Part shown: one piece after another, positions 10,258 through 23,960 of the stretch
Position numbering within the stretch: position 1 is the stretch's first letter
Layout: each line of letters begins with the position of its first letter
Assembly: GCA_013396915.1 (NCBI GenBank)
Contig: VWZL01002834.1
Coordinates: 2,141,980 to 2,205,979, forward strand
Length of the DNA: 64,000 nt
Origin: Stercorarius parasiticus
Taxonomy: Eukaryota; Chordata; Aves; Charadriiformes; Stercorariidae
Direction of reading: 5' to 3'
Position numbers and translations under genes: made by a program
The notes under the pieces: model-generated
What the model was told of the DNA's origin: nothing
The model's input: the letters and a program-made list of their open reading frames with translations, nothing else
Database searches by the model: none

Positions 10258-13200
10258 GTTAATAGCTTTTTGTCTTTGGGGCTGAAATAAAGTAGCTGTG
10301 TATGAAAATAATTGTGCAAGCGTGACTCCTAAGTGACTTATAAAAGGCGAATTCAATATTTAATTGTTGGAAACACAAACTGTTTGGCACGCATCTCCTG
10401 GCTTGGCTGAGCTGTGCTTGACCTGTGACAGAGAGAGCAAAGGTGATTTCAAGTCCTGGGATCCAAGGGGCCAGTCTGTAATGTCACTCCAGGCAGAGTC
10501 AGCGCATTGGCTGCTACTTTGTGATTACAGACGCTTATTTTGTGTACAAAACCAGTCGATTTGTTACCTTTTATTTCCATTATCTCATCTCAATCTTTAT
10601 GTGTGAATCTGAGCTATTTTACTTCAAGGGGGTGGCATATAACTAGAATTTTAGAAAAGCGTTTGGTAACAAGAAGTTGGTTGTTTTGATATAAAGATGT
10701 TCTGATGTAACCGAAATGATAAAATTGGTTAAATCTATGTGCAGAATCTGAAAACTTTGTGGGAAGCCTACCAAGTTGAAAATAACCTTTCTTCTGCTCT
10801 GTGCCCTGCATTTCTTGCAATATTTTAGCCCATGCCTCGGAACAAGGATAGTTTAGCTCTTGGAATATAAAAGAGATAATTACAAGCAATCCCGTTGTTG
10901 TAGCTTAACACGCTGTCACTCCTCGGCTTCAGGAACCAGCTGAACTTCAGGAACTCTGCTCTCACACCCTGTGGTGAAATGATACCTGTTGGCTTAAGCC
11001 ATCTTCTTGTTGTTAAATTCTTAAACTGTGGTAATCTCACCACAAGTGATTAGCTGTCCTTATGCCTAGAAACGTGGTCATTCAAACTCCTGAAAACAGA
11101 GAATATTTTTCCTGAGGCCAAGATTTAAAAATGCTTTTACCTTTCAAAAAGCTCCCAGAATTTGACAAAGTAAACTTTATTTATGCAAGCCCTTCTTTTT
11201 CCTTTTTTTTTTTTCCTCTGTCATGTAAAAGTGACAGTACGAGTGTGGATGGCGTGGAGAGATGTCCAGTTTTGTTGGGACAAAACTGTAAGCCCAGAGC
11301 TGGTGGGATATGTCTGAAAATACTTCCTGGCAAAAGTTGTTCTGGCTGAGAATCAGAAGCTCGCATCCAGTTGACATCACTGGAAGATGCACACGCGAAG
11401 TGAAGGTACTATGTGGCCTTTAAGCTTCTGTTCCTGTGGTACATGAGGTTTTATATTACACAGAAGAACTGAACCATTCGCTTTTCTGGGTAACTGAGAC
11501 AAAATGGGTATCTGTGATCTATTCCACTCTGCTCTGTCTGCAGTATGCCTCCATCGCTTTAACGAAGTGGCGCGTGTGCACAACAAGGAGGCTCTTTGGA
11601 TGGAAACACTGTAACGCAGAACTCGTTAACTGATGATAATTTTTAAAGAGATGAGTACAATAGTTGCTGGTCATCTAGATCATAGAAATAACTTGAGGGA
11701 ATATGTTCACCAAAGTGAAATGTTCTCTAAAATGCTTGCTAACAGGTTACTTATGCTGGTTTACTCCAAAAACAGTATCTTTTTCCCTAAGCCGAACGAA
11801 AAATTATATTTTCTTCTTATTTAAGTATATGAGGAGTAACTGTGAAAATTGTTTGGGTTACATGGGTGTTAAATAAGTGTCACCAATGGAAAATCAGGCC
11901 CAGTGCTTTTTTTGTGTGTTTGACCAGAGGAAGGGGCATTTCCATTTTCTGTTGCTGATTGAGTTCCCCTATGATCTTGTCTAATATACAGAAATACTGA
12001 AACCATATCAAGATTGAATACCTCTTGCGCTGTACAGAGCAATCGCATTCCCTGTTTGTGTGCATCTCCTCCTTTTGACTGTTTGTCCTTTCAGATGCAG
12101 CTCTCTGGGACAGGAGCTGTCGCTGTGCCTGAGCCAGCGGGCACTGCTGGAACACAGAGAGCAGCTTTCCTTCCACTCTGCGTCTAGGTGAACCCAGTGA
12201 AGCAGATGGATGGCATGAGGGGTCCCGTGTTGCTCTGGTTGGCACCAGGTGCAGCTAGATCCATCAGAAATCCCAGAGCTGCTCAGCCCTAAGCCCTGGC
12301 TGTGTGCCTACAGCACCGGTCTCCAGGGAACTGAGGTCACTAGATTGGAGAATATGAGTTGCATTAAAAGGCCAGTCCCTGGGGGTTTAGGAGTGATAGC
12401 AGAATAAATACAACTTGCTTTCACATTACATGGCACGGGACTTGTTCTTCCTCACAGATGACTTCTCCAGTGCTGCTTGGGCTTCCCTGTTGCTCTGATT
12501 TTTCCTAAAGCCTTGATTTGACAGTAGCCTCTGGTGTGCTGTGGGCCAGCAGATCCCCATAGCAGCAGGCCCACCAGCCTTCCTGCAGAGAGTTAAAGGA
12601 GTTTTGGAGAAATCGAGTGATTCAAAAATTCACCACTCTCTTCTCTGGCAGTTCCCTGGATTCGACGTGTCCCTCATCTCTGGCACAGCTGGGCAACAGG
12701 CCGGGGAGGAAAGCAGCACTGGTTTTATTGTCTTTCAAATGCTTAGGGCTGCTGATGTTAGGTGATATAAGAGTAGTTTTTTTGAGAGGGGAGTTATATG
12801 TGAGGGAGAAGCATCACTATCAGGTGAAGTGGAGGGGTAGTACTTTGACCTCTTGGCGCACAGGGCGGGCTGAGGAGAAGGAATAAGACTGACAAAAAGA
12901 AAACCCTCTTAATCTGGGCGATGTCAGCTTGTCATTGTCAGTTCAGTAGTTATGTAGCTGCAAGCCTGCTGCTGCCTGCTTTGCAAGGGGCAGATCATTA
13001 ATGACAAGGCATGGCAGAGTGCAGCATGCTTGGGGCGTTTAGGTGCTGACAGGCTGATACCACCCAGAATAACTGCAGAGAGCATGGTTGTGTCCAACAT
13101 GAGGTACGGTTCTAGGAACTCAAAACCCCCCTGTTATCCAGCATGTCACCCTTGAAGATGGCATGTGGCATGCTGAAACCTAAAAATCCCTCGCTTTCTG

Positions 13201-15480
13201 CCTCCCCAGCGGCTCCATACTGCATTCAGCTTCTCCTTAGTGTGAGCCAGAAGGTGAGAATCAGTGTAGCACGGGGGGCGGAAGAGCTGTGGGGTTCCCT
13301 AGGCCGGCTGGACGTGCAGCAGCCCTGTGCCTTTTGACATGAGAAGCACATGGGTAGCCAAGTGGTGAAGCAGGTGTACTCTTAAGGCGTATAGATCTCT
13401 GGCAAGACTGAGAGTGGAGGAAATTCTGTGGGTCAGAGAGAGTGTGGGACTGAGGTAAGAGAATGCAAGAGCACACTCACTATACAGCTGCTGAGCAGGG
13501 AGCAAGAAGGGATTTTACTGTTTGTGGCTGGAGGGATGGAGCGAGGAGTGGTGGATCGGGTAGAGAAGAATCTGGTTGGGCTGAAGGGTAATTGTACAAT
13601 ATACCCAGAGCTTACAATTTATCCCAGACCAGATTGGAAATGTTCTGGTATTCTTCAGTAGTGCTTACAAGCATCTGATAGTCACCGTGCTGGGCACCTG
13701 ACTCTCTGCCCAGAGCACTGACAATTTGCCCCCTCTTGTTTGTCATACACACCTGCAGATTTAATACTTTTGGAGAATGCAGCACTTGCCTGTCCTGTGA
13801 AACAATGCTTCTCTTCTGCCATTCTCATGGAGATGTGAAGTGATGATATCACTTCCTAGCAAGGGACTGGTGAATCATTTTGTTGGTGTTCATGAATCAC
13901 TTCTTTGCTACCAGTTTCTGCACTGGTCTTAATATAATTTCCAAAAGCAAAAATCATCATTTCAGAGACCTTTTACTTTTTGTTAAAGAGACAATACTGG
14001 AATTATCTCATTGCATAATGTACTGAACCGGAGCTCCCAGCGTGCTGCAGAAGAGCTCTCCCAAATCTATTTGTGCAGCTGAAGGTATTGCCACCTATCC
14101 ATTTGACTTTTACAGCCTCCCTGTCCAGCAGTGGAGAGCTTGCTTGTGTAGGTGTTTGTCTCACAGGCTCTGGTGGGTAGTCTGACAACTTAGCTTAAAG
14201 TTTAAAGCTCTGCTGTGGGTCTGATAACCTCTTGCATGGGAGCAGAAGCTCTCTGAGCTCTCATGGCTAGGTGTGCAAAGGCTCTGCTGCTGGTTGAGAC
14301 CCTCTGATGTTTCACTACGTGCCTAGGGAGTCAAACTGGTTGTTCATCCCCATCAGCTTTGCCCCTCAAGTGGTGTGAAGAAGGCAGGAAGCAGGACTAA
14401 GTAGGTCCCTCAGAATTTCCTTGTCCAAGGGAAGAACAGCCAGCAGGCTGTGTGTTTGTGTTGAGGCAATGTCAAAGGTCTTTGACATGCATCATCTTAT
14501 GCATTGGCACACGGCTTTTTCCTGGGGAAAAAGGAGTTGTGCATGGTATGAATATGATCTTGTGAGGTAAAGGCACTTATGGTTTATTCTTGGCAAAGCC
14601 TGGGACTGCTTTAAAATTGTCTTTATGACAGCACTGGCAATCTTCTGGCAACCAGAGGGTCAGGGAATTGCATGCAAAGCGCAGAGGCGCCTTTGCCCAT
14701 TGCCTTGTTTGATGGACCGAGCGTCCCTCTGTCACAAAGATCCAGTCCGTTTCTCCGACCAAGCACGGCATGTGCTCTGGCAAGCCCGCTGCTGCCCTTG
14801 GAGGGCATTTCACTATTGTTTTGTCTTGACCGTTAACTCCTTTCCCTTTCTCTGTGATACGCTGTGTGTTGCCAGCTGGTATTTGTAACATGTCTAGTAG
14901 AATTTTAAAATGAAACTTCTTTGGAGGAGGCCGGCGTGCCGTGCGGGACATGGCCTGCGTGTGGGCAGCATCTGACAGATTCCTGTCACTGTTACCCGAC
15001 AGGCTTGTCAGAAATGACAGCACCTGCCTGTGGACCGCATTAACGCAGCGATACCAGCCCAAATGGGAAGTGTTAATGGTATTGTTTGCCCCGTGTGCTC
15101 GTATTCATAGTCCCTCCCCACTATGAGAGGCGCCGTGTAAATGTCTGGATGGATAGTTCCATGTGTTAGGATAATGATACCAGATACCATTCAGTTCTGA
15201 GCAGCTGATGTGTAATTACTGTAATGGAAAAGCAGCACAGGAGATTGCTTAAGAGTTTTGTAGTTAATCAATGACTTTTCTGCACGTAGGTAGGTAAAGA
15301 GGTAACCTGTCTAAAAGATTTCTCATTCAAGAATTAGTGGCAAGGATCAGATCTTCCTCACCCCGTTGCTGGGAAGCTCTGGTCTCACATTTACGCTGCG
15401 CCTACATGCTGGAGATTTTCCTGTTTCATTTCCCTTTCGTGATGGATGGAATCGCTTTACATCTATTTGGGTTTGGTTGG

Positions 15481-15495
15481 TTTTTTTTTTTTTTT
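15481..15495 (+). repeat. Poly-T tract
   Basis: Fifteen consecutive T in AT-rich noncoding DNA. There is no associated element. Confidence 0.9.
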
Positions 15496-15934
15496 ATATT
15501 GAAAGGTTATTTGGCTTTTTCTGCCCATGTTACAGCCATTAGTGTGTTTCATGTATGTTATTAGCATTCTGTAGCAGGATGCTGGTTTGTGCCCAATAGG
15601 GATTCTCAAAATAGCCATTGCTTCACCCTCTCTCAAAGCTTGTCTGCAGTCCAAGGCACTTAATTTTCCATGTGGTCCACTGTCAGCCTCCCATTGTAAA
15701 TTATCTGCCTTTGTCACCCACAGCCTGATTTTTCTTACTCTGTTCAATGAAACTACTGACCATTGAGTTTAACAAATCAAGTTGGTGTTAAGAGAATACC
15801 TGTGAGAATTTCCCAGTTGCGTGATTTGTACTTATTTTGTAAGTTTTGGAAGGCTGTTTCGTTCCCTGTTGCCCCGATCTCAAATACATGACCTTGGAAA
15901 TCGGTTTATTGAACGTAACTTTTTTCATTTGCAG

Positions 15935-16430
15935 TCTCCGGAGGATTGTAATTGCAGCACTGCCTTGTGACTGTGCTGAATGAAGAATCAGAGCCCAGCC
16001 GAAATTCCCAGACCAAAGAATACAATGGCTACTAGTTACCTTGGTGCCTTTTTTATGCTTTTTTTTCTAAATAATATCTTTTTGTATTTTATATGGTCAG
16101 TTGTTTTTGGAAAAAAAAAAAGCAAGCTATTTTTTAGGTACCTATTAAATTAGGGAAAATAATGGGTCCTCTTCCCCCTTATGTGCACATCTTCCCCTTC
16201 CATATGCTTTAGTGTTGTAAACTGATCATCTCTTTCCATTGTTATGGGAAAACATTTCAATACTATACATTTTATAGACAAAGGAAGGAAAAATTCAACA
16301 CCTTTGTACTCTGCCTGTGGGAGCTCTCGGTCTAAGTATGGCAAAATTAGCAAGTATGAAATGTAGGCCAACAGCTAAGGAGAAGAAGGGAGCTAAGTTA
16401 TAAGTGCAAAATAAAGACAGGATGAGATTG
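15935..16430 (+). other. Candidate terminal exon with small hydrophobic ORF
   Basis: A good acceptor ('ttttttcatttgcag') ends at 15934. An ATG at 15980 opens 57 codons ending at a TAG at 16151-16153, and an AATAAA lies at 16410-16415. The peptide starts MKNQSPAEIPRPKN, then has a long hydrophobic run of about 25 residues (roughly residues 19-43), then a basic GKKKSK stretch. That is the layout of a small single-pass membrane protein. However, the hydrophobic run comes from a T-rich sequence, where it arises easily by chance. It could instead be the last exon of a noncoding transcript, or nothing. Confidence 0.15.
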
Positions 16431-19400
16431 TTCAAAGAGGCGTGAGGAAGAACAGAGGATACTTGTCAAGAGAGACCCAATGATATGGGTCAGCTTTACT
16501 CCCACTGAATCTGAGTTCTCTCCCAGATTTATGGAGCTACGACATCCAAAGCATTCCCAGGGAGAGAGATCTTAGCCCCGAGGGCAGCATGGGATGATGC
16601 TCAAAGCCTGGAGAAGAAAAGGAGGCACGTGAGAACAAAAGGAATAAGAAAAGTAGAGGGAGTGAGAGAGCGAGTAGGGAGGAAGAAAAGCAGAGGGGCT
16701 GGGAGCAGCCTGGGGTAGGGCTGTGTAAATGCAAACCGGGGTCTTCTAAAGGAGTTTTCCCCAGAATAACAGGCGTCCCAAGCCCAGCACAAGAACTTGA
16801 ATTTGACCCCGAAGTAGAGAGAATTACAGCAATTCTGCTGTGTCTTAGGTCTGCATTTGGAATTCCAAGCTTTGTTTTGCCTCTGGAGTCCTCATTCTTG
16901 CACAGTCCCATTACAGCAGCGCTGGGCCATGCAGGTTTTAGTGAGAGTGAGTTCCTGTCCTTGGGCAGCTGCGCCGCTCGTGTGCATTTTTATGAAAGAC
17001 TGTCCCCAGAGCGAAGGTTTGCTGGTGGAACTAACAGCAGCAGCTTTTTGGAAAGCAACACTGAATTTGCCATAGGCACCACCCGGTAGCATTTTCCCCA
17101 GCCAAGCACTGGGACTGTGCGTGGAGAGCTGTGTTTGATGAAATGTAGGGCAGCTGAAGGGCAGACAGGCTATTCTGGTGGTTGTGTGTCTGCAGGAGAA
17201 GGTGGAGGCATACCCGTGACACATGGGGAAATACTGCTGCGCGCTGAAACTTCCCTGAAGAGCTCCGATTTGAAGGTGCAAATGGGATGCTTTAAAAAAG
17301 GGAATTTACTGACAGAAGAAAAACTAGTAATGAACTGAACAATTAGCTTATCTTTCACCTTTCTAGATACTTAACAGCTAAGGACTTAAACAATCTAGAA
17401 GAAGTTGGAGCGTTAATTTGAGGCTGTTAAAGTCCTCCTGATCAATTTATGGTACTCTTCTGGAGGAAGTGTCTTACTTCAAGTTAGCTTAACCCTCACT
17501 TTATTATTGTTACCTGTCAAATTATTATTGTTACCTGACAAATTATCTTTGTCAGAGATCACAAATCTGATAGTATTTACTTATATGTTTTCATTTCTTG
17601 AAAGGTGAAGATGTATAAAAAAAAAATAAAGGAACTTTGATGGCAGTTTGTTGGAGTGAGGAATCAAAATTGTATTTTCAGCACATTGTATGTGAATGCC
17701 TAGAAAGTATCTGAAATTTTATATGTATTTTAAGGTTTGCTCTTGTTCCACCTGCGTCTTTTCCTCTCTCTTCCCAATCATCATTTCAAAAATGTCAGAG
17801 GAACCCCAACTGAGAGTTTCTCCCGTTCCCACCTGTGCTTGGAGGTGCAAAAGAGTAACATTAGCACACGGAGACCTTGCCTTCCTCTTGGATGCATCTG
17901 GACCATTTTATTAGGCAGTCCACTGAGAGCAGCTGATGACGAGCATCGCCAAGATATGGTACTGGGTTGCTAATCAATTTTATGTCTTTCAGAAGACTTG
18001 AAAAATTAGGTTCATGAAACATCACTGTCACAAACCACAGCTTCACCATGATGACATTAGGGCAGCCATGACTGTACAAAGTGTCTTCACCAGCAATCTT
18101 TCACCTTCTGACAAATCTTTTCTTCTTGAAGGTAGCTGTGGGTGGTCTTCCTTTGTCTAATTTCTGTAAATTTGGTACATCACTTTCTAGTTATGCAGCT
18201 GATAACTCGTGTTTATATGAATGGCTATTTAAAAAAGGAAAGTTCAGATGTTTGTTGTTTCGTTTCAACATAAATCAAACTTTGTACTCACATAGCAATT
18301 CTAGTTTAGCCCCAGGAATAGCTTTAGTATTGCTAAGTGTCTGGAGAGTATTGACTACAGAGACGTGATTTTAAGCAGGCTATAATAGTTTCTACAGCTG
18401 TTAACAGTTCACAGAAGAAAGACAGTATTATTCATCGGTGTTTAAAATGTGCATGACTTGCATTGCACAGAAGTCAGATTGGGAGAATGTCAGAATTTTT
18501 TTTTTCTGAAATTCTGCCAGGAAAGTCTTCAATAACTGGAGAAATTCTTTTCACTGGTGAAATCAACATGCAGCACATTGTGTTATTATAATTGCTTATA
18601 GCTCACCATGAAAGTTGTCTTTGTATGCGTGGATGTACGGCTTGTACTGTTTTGTTTTTATTTATTCTGCATTCTTTATTATAATGTTCTTTCCTTTTTT
18701 CCAGACCAGAAAGATTGTTATTGAGCCTTCCACAAAGCTGAAATAATGCTGTGTGTTAAAAAAATGTTAACAATTTTAAGAAGTTATAAAAATTTATAAG
18801 TTGACTGAATACTTTGGAAATTTCTGCATATTTTAATATAAATAGGTAATGCAAATGTTTGTTCTTTGCATTTAGAGGTGGGTCTCTGTTTTCTAAAGGT
18901 CTTGTATATAAATTTGATTCTTACAATTACATTAGAACAAAACCAGTATTTTTTCAGATTGTATAGTAGGAAAATGCATTTGCAAAAGACACAGAACACA
19001 CATGGTTGTCTCTGAATGTCATATAGTCATGAAATTTGACATAAATTGTATCAGTTGCTTGAATTACTTCATTGAGTGCATTTAGGGGACTGCCTGTTGC
19101 AGGCAGCTGAGGTCCTTCCATTCAGTTTTGCGGGTCCTGGGTTGGCCCACAGAGAAAAAGACCGTGCGGCAGCTAACTGAGAAATAAGAGGAAATTACTT
19201 CTTTATAGATAGCATGAAGTTCCAGATTGCACTGGTAGAAGCTGCATAGAAATTCAGTCACAGAAAATCCAAGAAATCACAGAAGACGAAGGAGTTATTT
19301 CAGATGAATTTGGTGTTAGTGATGAGCTCGAGCTTTATTTGTAACTAAAATCAAAACAGACCAAGAGTGTCCAAAAGAAAGGAAGAGTAGAAACAGGTGA

Positions 19401-20919
19401 AAGGGAAGAGGTGAGTGACAGAGTACCGGCAGGTGAGCAAAGACCTAAATGATGAAAGACAGTTTTAACAAAGACTAGTCCAAAATGGTAACAGTTCCAA
19501 TGTTACGATCCACTGGAGGTGCTGGTTGGGTAAATATCTGAAAAGACAGACGTCAAGGTGTTTTCTGGGGCATCGGAGGGGAGCAATGTGAGTTTTGAGT
19601 GCTTGTGCAGTGTAGAAAGGGTTTGTTAAGTTTCCCTGAAAGAGAATGAATGAATGTCTGATGCTCAAGTTGATTTCTCCACAAGCAAGTATAGCAGCAA
19701 CTAAGAGAGGACCTGGAGAGCTGTAGCTGTCGTGACGCCCCTTGTACGTAGTGCTGTGTGGAGCTGGTGGGCTTTGCCTCTGCTGCCGGGGGACCTCTTC
19801 CAGATGAGTTTTGTCTGAAAGGAATCCAGTCTGTGCACATCCATGATGCATGGCAAAGCACGGTGGTAAGTGGGGAGATTGAGGGGCTGGCCTCAAAAGT
19901 ACACTGCTGCTCCAAATGCAAACACTAATGTAGATGCACCCTGCCAAACTCTAGAGCGGGAGTGGGGACGTGGGATGGGGCAGAGGGAGTACTCAGCATG
20001 CACGAATTCATGTTACAGATGCTGGCCAAAGGAGCACAGCACCAGAAGAGATCACCAGGAGCTGTAGTGCAGGGCAAGCCCTCCAGGAAAGAGAAAGGGA
20101 GAGTGATTGATGCAGGGCTATGTAGGTATATCTGAAAAAATAAAAAAGATGCAGTCCCCTTAATAAACGTTTTAGGAGGATTATGGGATGGTTTTGTGCA
20201 ATGAAACAATATTATTCAGTGATAAGTTCATTCTAGAAGGGATAAAAATGCCTTTTAGATGTATGCAAGGTGACAGTGAAGTTAGGTAAAGCTTTGTAGT
20301 GTCTGCCTTCTCCACAGGATAAAGAACTCCTCGTGAAAGTTGGTGCCTGTCTTAAGGTTACTGTGATTTAGTATTTCAGGATGGATTCTCTCCTGACATA
20401 TTGCCTGTGAAATTTTGATGGGGCTAGAAGCACTTTGTAACACCATCTCCTTTAAGAAGCGTGCAAAACTAATGCACAAGAGTCCCAGGTTTTCGATGCA
20501 CAGCTTTTATAGATCTTTTTCTCAAGACATGCTGGAACATGCTTTGCTGTGTCGAAAGGCCTCCTTGGTCATTGTAAGCAGTGCTATGAAGTAACATTGC
20601 TGCTGGCTGGTGCTTTGCCTTGTAGAAAACTGCTTAGAATTTTCAAAGCCTGCTTTCCAAATGGAATCACTATGGTCAATGAACACTTTTAAACTTAACA
20701 CTCACAAAACTGAATTCAGTTCAGGAAAGAGGGTTGATTCTTCGGTCTTTTGTGAGTCACTTCCACTGTAACATTCTCTGGAATAATTAATTTTTGAGTG
20801 TTAAAAATGACTGGTTGATAATGGGGAGTTATCATAGATATTTCCACATTCCCTGTCAGCGTGCCACTTCATATTGTATTTATTCTCACAGAGCCTGTTA
20901 TATAAAAGTACTGTTCTAC
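16431..20919. other. Noncoding stretch, no recognised gene
   Basis: No conserved-looking frame is seen. ORFs of up to 160 codons (19465-19947, minus) lack any domain I know. A 21-base tandem duplication lies at 17503-17544. A purine-rich segment spans about 16560-16720. The text at 16490-16535 ('tactcccactgaatctgag') may be another degraded piece of the amniote repeat. Confidence 0.55.
17503..17544 (+). repeat. Tandem duplication, 21-base unit x2
   Basis: Two adjacent 21-base copies beginning ATTATTGTTACCTG differ at a single base. This is a recent local duplication, probably by replication slippage. Confidence 0.9.
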
Positions 20920-20990
20920 GGAGTGGAGGCACACAGAGAATAAATGACGTAGATAAGTCTGTGAAAGGAATATGTTGCAGAACCGATCTT
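20920..20990 (-). repeat. MIR/CORE-SINE-like relic, antisense
   Basis: On the plus strand 'ggaggcacacagagaataa' followed by 'atgacgtagataagtctgtg' and 'gttgcagaacc' follows the reversed MIR core 'tgaggcacagagaggttaagtgacttgccc...ggcagagcc'. Old and diverged; identified by eye. Confidence 0.4.
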
Positions 20991-21042
20991 GGGTTAGGAT
21001 GTTTAGCCGCTGGACTGGCTCTCCTCTTGTTCTGCATCACAG

Positions 21043-21120
21043 TTCTGTTCCTTTCTTGCTGCGTCTCTTGGGCATCCCGTCCAGCCCAGCCAAAAAGGCT
21101 GCCGCAGATACAGCCATCAG
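21043..21120 (+). other. Candidate exon with perfect CAG|GTGAGT donor
   Basis: A pyrimidine-rich acceptor ('cttgttctgcatcacag') ends at 21042 and a consensus donor starts at 21121, enclosing 78 bases (26 codons, a multiple of three). All three forward frames are open, so the reading frame cannot be chosen; none gives a peptide I recognise. An alternative acceptor is 'catcccgtccag' near 21082. Candidate only. Confidence 0.18.
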
Positions 21121-21678
21121 GTGAGTCTGAATGTTACCAGAAAGCTGATAGGATTCTTCGCTTTAGTGGCAGGTTTATGTCAAATAACATGATGATTAGC
21201 TGAGACAAATGTGTTTAGTACCTAAGTATAGCATGTTGACGTAGGCCAGTACGTTGAAAACAAATCAAAAAACGTATGGACAATAGGTTCTTGTCAAGAA
21301 CTGTTATCCTTACTGCAACCAACGGGCATACGCAACAGTTTGGCTTTTGAACTTTGCAGAAATTATTTGCTAATAAGAATTTGTCTTATGAAAGATGATG
21401 AAATGCACGAGCAAAACACAAAAGTCTTTACTAGATCTTGTCAGCAGTTGTGAAGATAGATTTTAACAATGTTAGGATTTTCCAGGCCTCTTTCAAAATG
21501 ACTGTGTTGCCTTGCTAAATACGCCGATTGTTGTATGTCTTTGTCCAAGAACAGTTGGCCTTAATTGCTTCTGAGCAATATTTCCTTGGAAGCTCTCAGA
21601 TAACAAAAGGCAACCCAGAGAAGTCTGAACGACTCTCTACTTAGAAACTGGCCGTGTTCAATCTGTAAAGTATGTACA

Positions 21679-21701
21679 TTTTTTTTTTTAATTTTTTTTT
21701 T
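21679..21701 (+). repeat. Interrupted poly-T tract
   Basis: Eleven T, two A, then ten T. Simple low-complexity sequence. Confidence 0.9.
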
Positions 21702-21975
21702 CCTGGGGAAAGGCAGAAGAGGGCAATAGGTGCAGGATGTGGAGGGAAGAAGCAGTGCCATGACCCTACAACATTTCTGCATGTTGAGTCACGGAGTGAC
21801 ATTTAAACAATTCTCACTGCGCCCAATATGAAAAAGTATGATGCAGGTCAAATTGCTGGCTGTGTTCAGAGAGAGAGGAGAAGGAAAAAGGTCAAGGTAG
21901 TTATCCATAGGTAGCTTTTCCTGTGTTTGAGGTGTTGGGGGAGCTTACCAGCAAGGCAAATGGGTCTTTAATGCC

Positions 21976-22008
21976 TTTTATTTTCTTTTTCTTTTTTTTC
22001 TTTCTTTG
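21976..22008 (+). repeat. T/C-rich low-complexity tract
   Basis: A pyrimidine-only style run (TTTTC units) that resembles a long polypyrimidine tract but is not followed by a convincing exon. Confidence 0.8.
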
Positions 22009-23938
22009 AGGGAATGAATAGCTCCGGACTTTCCATCTTTAGAGCTGGTGGTTTCCACACCACAGTGATTCAGCCACCGTGAACTCTTGACCAAATCCCA
22101 GTTTGTTTCCTGGTTTTGTTTTTCTAAAATATTTTACATTTAGCAGGGTATAAAGGCCTCCCTACTATGTGCTGGTGTAAGAAGGATTGTGCCATGTTCT
22201 TTTTACTGGTTAGCTCTCAAAGGACGGTTATCGAAGCTTCTGAAAGTGTTGCAACTGAAGCAATTGAAAAGGAATCACTGAATTCTGACTAAAACTAAGA
22301 CCCAGTTCGTAAAGGCTCCTGGCTTTTTGTGTTTATGTGGAATTTCCTTTGAGGTTTAATAAGGTCTGATTTTTGTTTGAGAAATATGCCCTGCCTGAAA
22401 CGTTCTAAGGTTCAATCAGTGTGTTATTGCATAGGAAACTCATATACATTTGTTTAGTTGCTAGATAAATAGATTAGTATTGACAATGATTTCAGGGGAT
22501 AGTAAGTTGTTAAATTAATGTGAAGGGCCTTGTTCCTTTGCCCTGCTGGAAGTTTTTTGATGACTGAATTCTCTGGGGTGCCCTTTGTAGGGAATATGCT
22601 GGTGTTTATGCCATTTATTATGTAAGTGGTAGGCTCAGTAAGGACTTAGAATAGGTTGGCTCTGGAGTTTTAAACGCCGAGAGAGACATGCCAGACAGGA
22701 AATCTATAGCCCGGGAAAGCTACAAACAAAAGAAATTATACCCTGAAAATTTAAAACGTAAAGTGTTCTTTCAAAAGTTCATACACTTATATAGATACAT
22801 TATCCCAAATTATACGTCATATGAGTAAACAAAACATTGCTGTAATAGGTTTGAAACCTAAGATGTAAACCTATGACAGTTTACCTCTGTGAAAACACAG
22901 TATTATTCCTTTCACACCCTGTGTCTTCTTGTTGTTCAGCAGAGAGAAATACTGGTATGTACAGGTTTATTTCAGAGTCCCCTTCTTGCAGTGACCCCCA
23001 TGGTCTGCTTTGTTTTTTCCACTAATCTTCCGTGTCTCCATAATTTTCTCCCTGTACTCCAGTAATTTGTTGTCTACCTCAGACTCTGCCTGGGTTGTCT
23101 GAGGCTGTGGGCTGAGGTAAGCTAATTGTGTGGGGCTATCCTTCTTTTCAAATATCAGTACTTTTAAAATGCTACAGGGCATCCAAAATGCAGGACATAG
23201 GTGTACGGGTATGCTAATAACATTACAGGTGGTTAACAAATATTCAGGTCACGAACTGTTGAGCAACTGCAGAGTGTCTGAACTCAGGTTGTCTTTGCAG
23301 TGTAAGTTCAGCCTTGTTTTGCTGAACTTTTTGTGAGACAAAGTTTCATAACATGAGCACGTAGGGTGGTTTTTTTTTTTACTTTATAGCACAGCCTTTG
23401 AGTAGAGCAATGAGGAGGGAGCTGGTGCAGCCATTGCTCCGTGCATCGTGACTTGAAGAGCGGCTCTCTGTCCCCCTCCACGTGGCACTAATACTGTGTC
23501 ATCTTGGCCTTGCATGAGATTGAGACTGGTCATAGTGCACATATTGAGTGTGGAGCCCATAGCGGAGCAGGTAAGTGCCCTTGCTGCTGTGGCTTTGGAA
23601 TCATTGATGATAGATTGTATTGCTGAAGTCAGTGATGTAAGATCAACGTACCATCCATAATCATCTCTGAAACCTCAGATTTTCACATTTCAGAACACAA
23701 AACACAACCACCTGTTTGCACCCCATTTTCTAAGGTGACTGGCTCAGTTTAAATGTCTTGTCCTGGAGCGGGAAGCAAGCGCTGTACTGTATGTGGAGCA
23801 TACTATATGGTATCCCATATTCAAATACATGGTTTTCTTCCTGAACAGGGCAGGATGAAAATGAAAGAGAAATTATTTCAGCTAAGTGAATAATTCACAC
23901 AGAAAAATTTTTCCAGAGTATCTAACCTTCTCTTCTAC

Positions 23939-23960
23939 CTGCATCATGTTGATGATGCAG
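23939..23960. repeat. Perfect inverted repeat, 9-base arms
   Basis: Arms CTGCATCAT and ATGATGCAG are separated by GTTG and could form a small hairpin. It is too short for a microRNA precursor and may be chance. Confidence 0.7.

Larger units (their letters stand above)
6693..15934. other. Noncoding stretch, no recognised gene
   Basis: Mostly AT-leaning DNA with short ORFs. A GC-richer block at about 9050-9720 carries overlapping ORFs on both strands (206 codons minus, 118 codons plus), neither with a recognisable domain. A possible amniote repeat piece lies at 10185-10257. T-runs occur around 7511-7522, 11202-11214 and 15481-15495. Donor-like words at 7539 and 7845 have no convincing acceptor partner. 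Confidence 0.6.
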
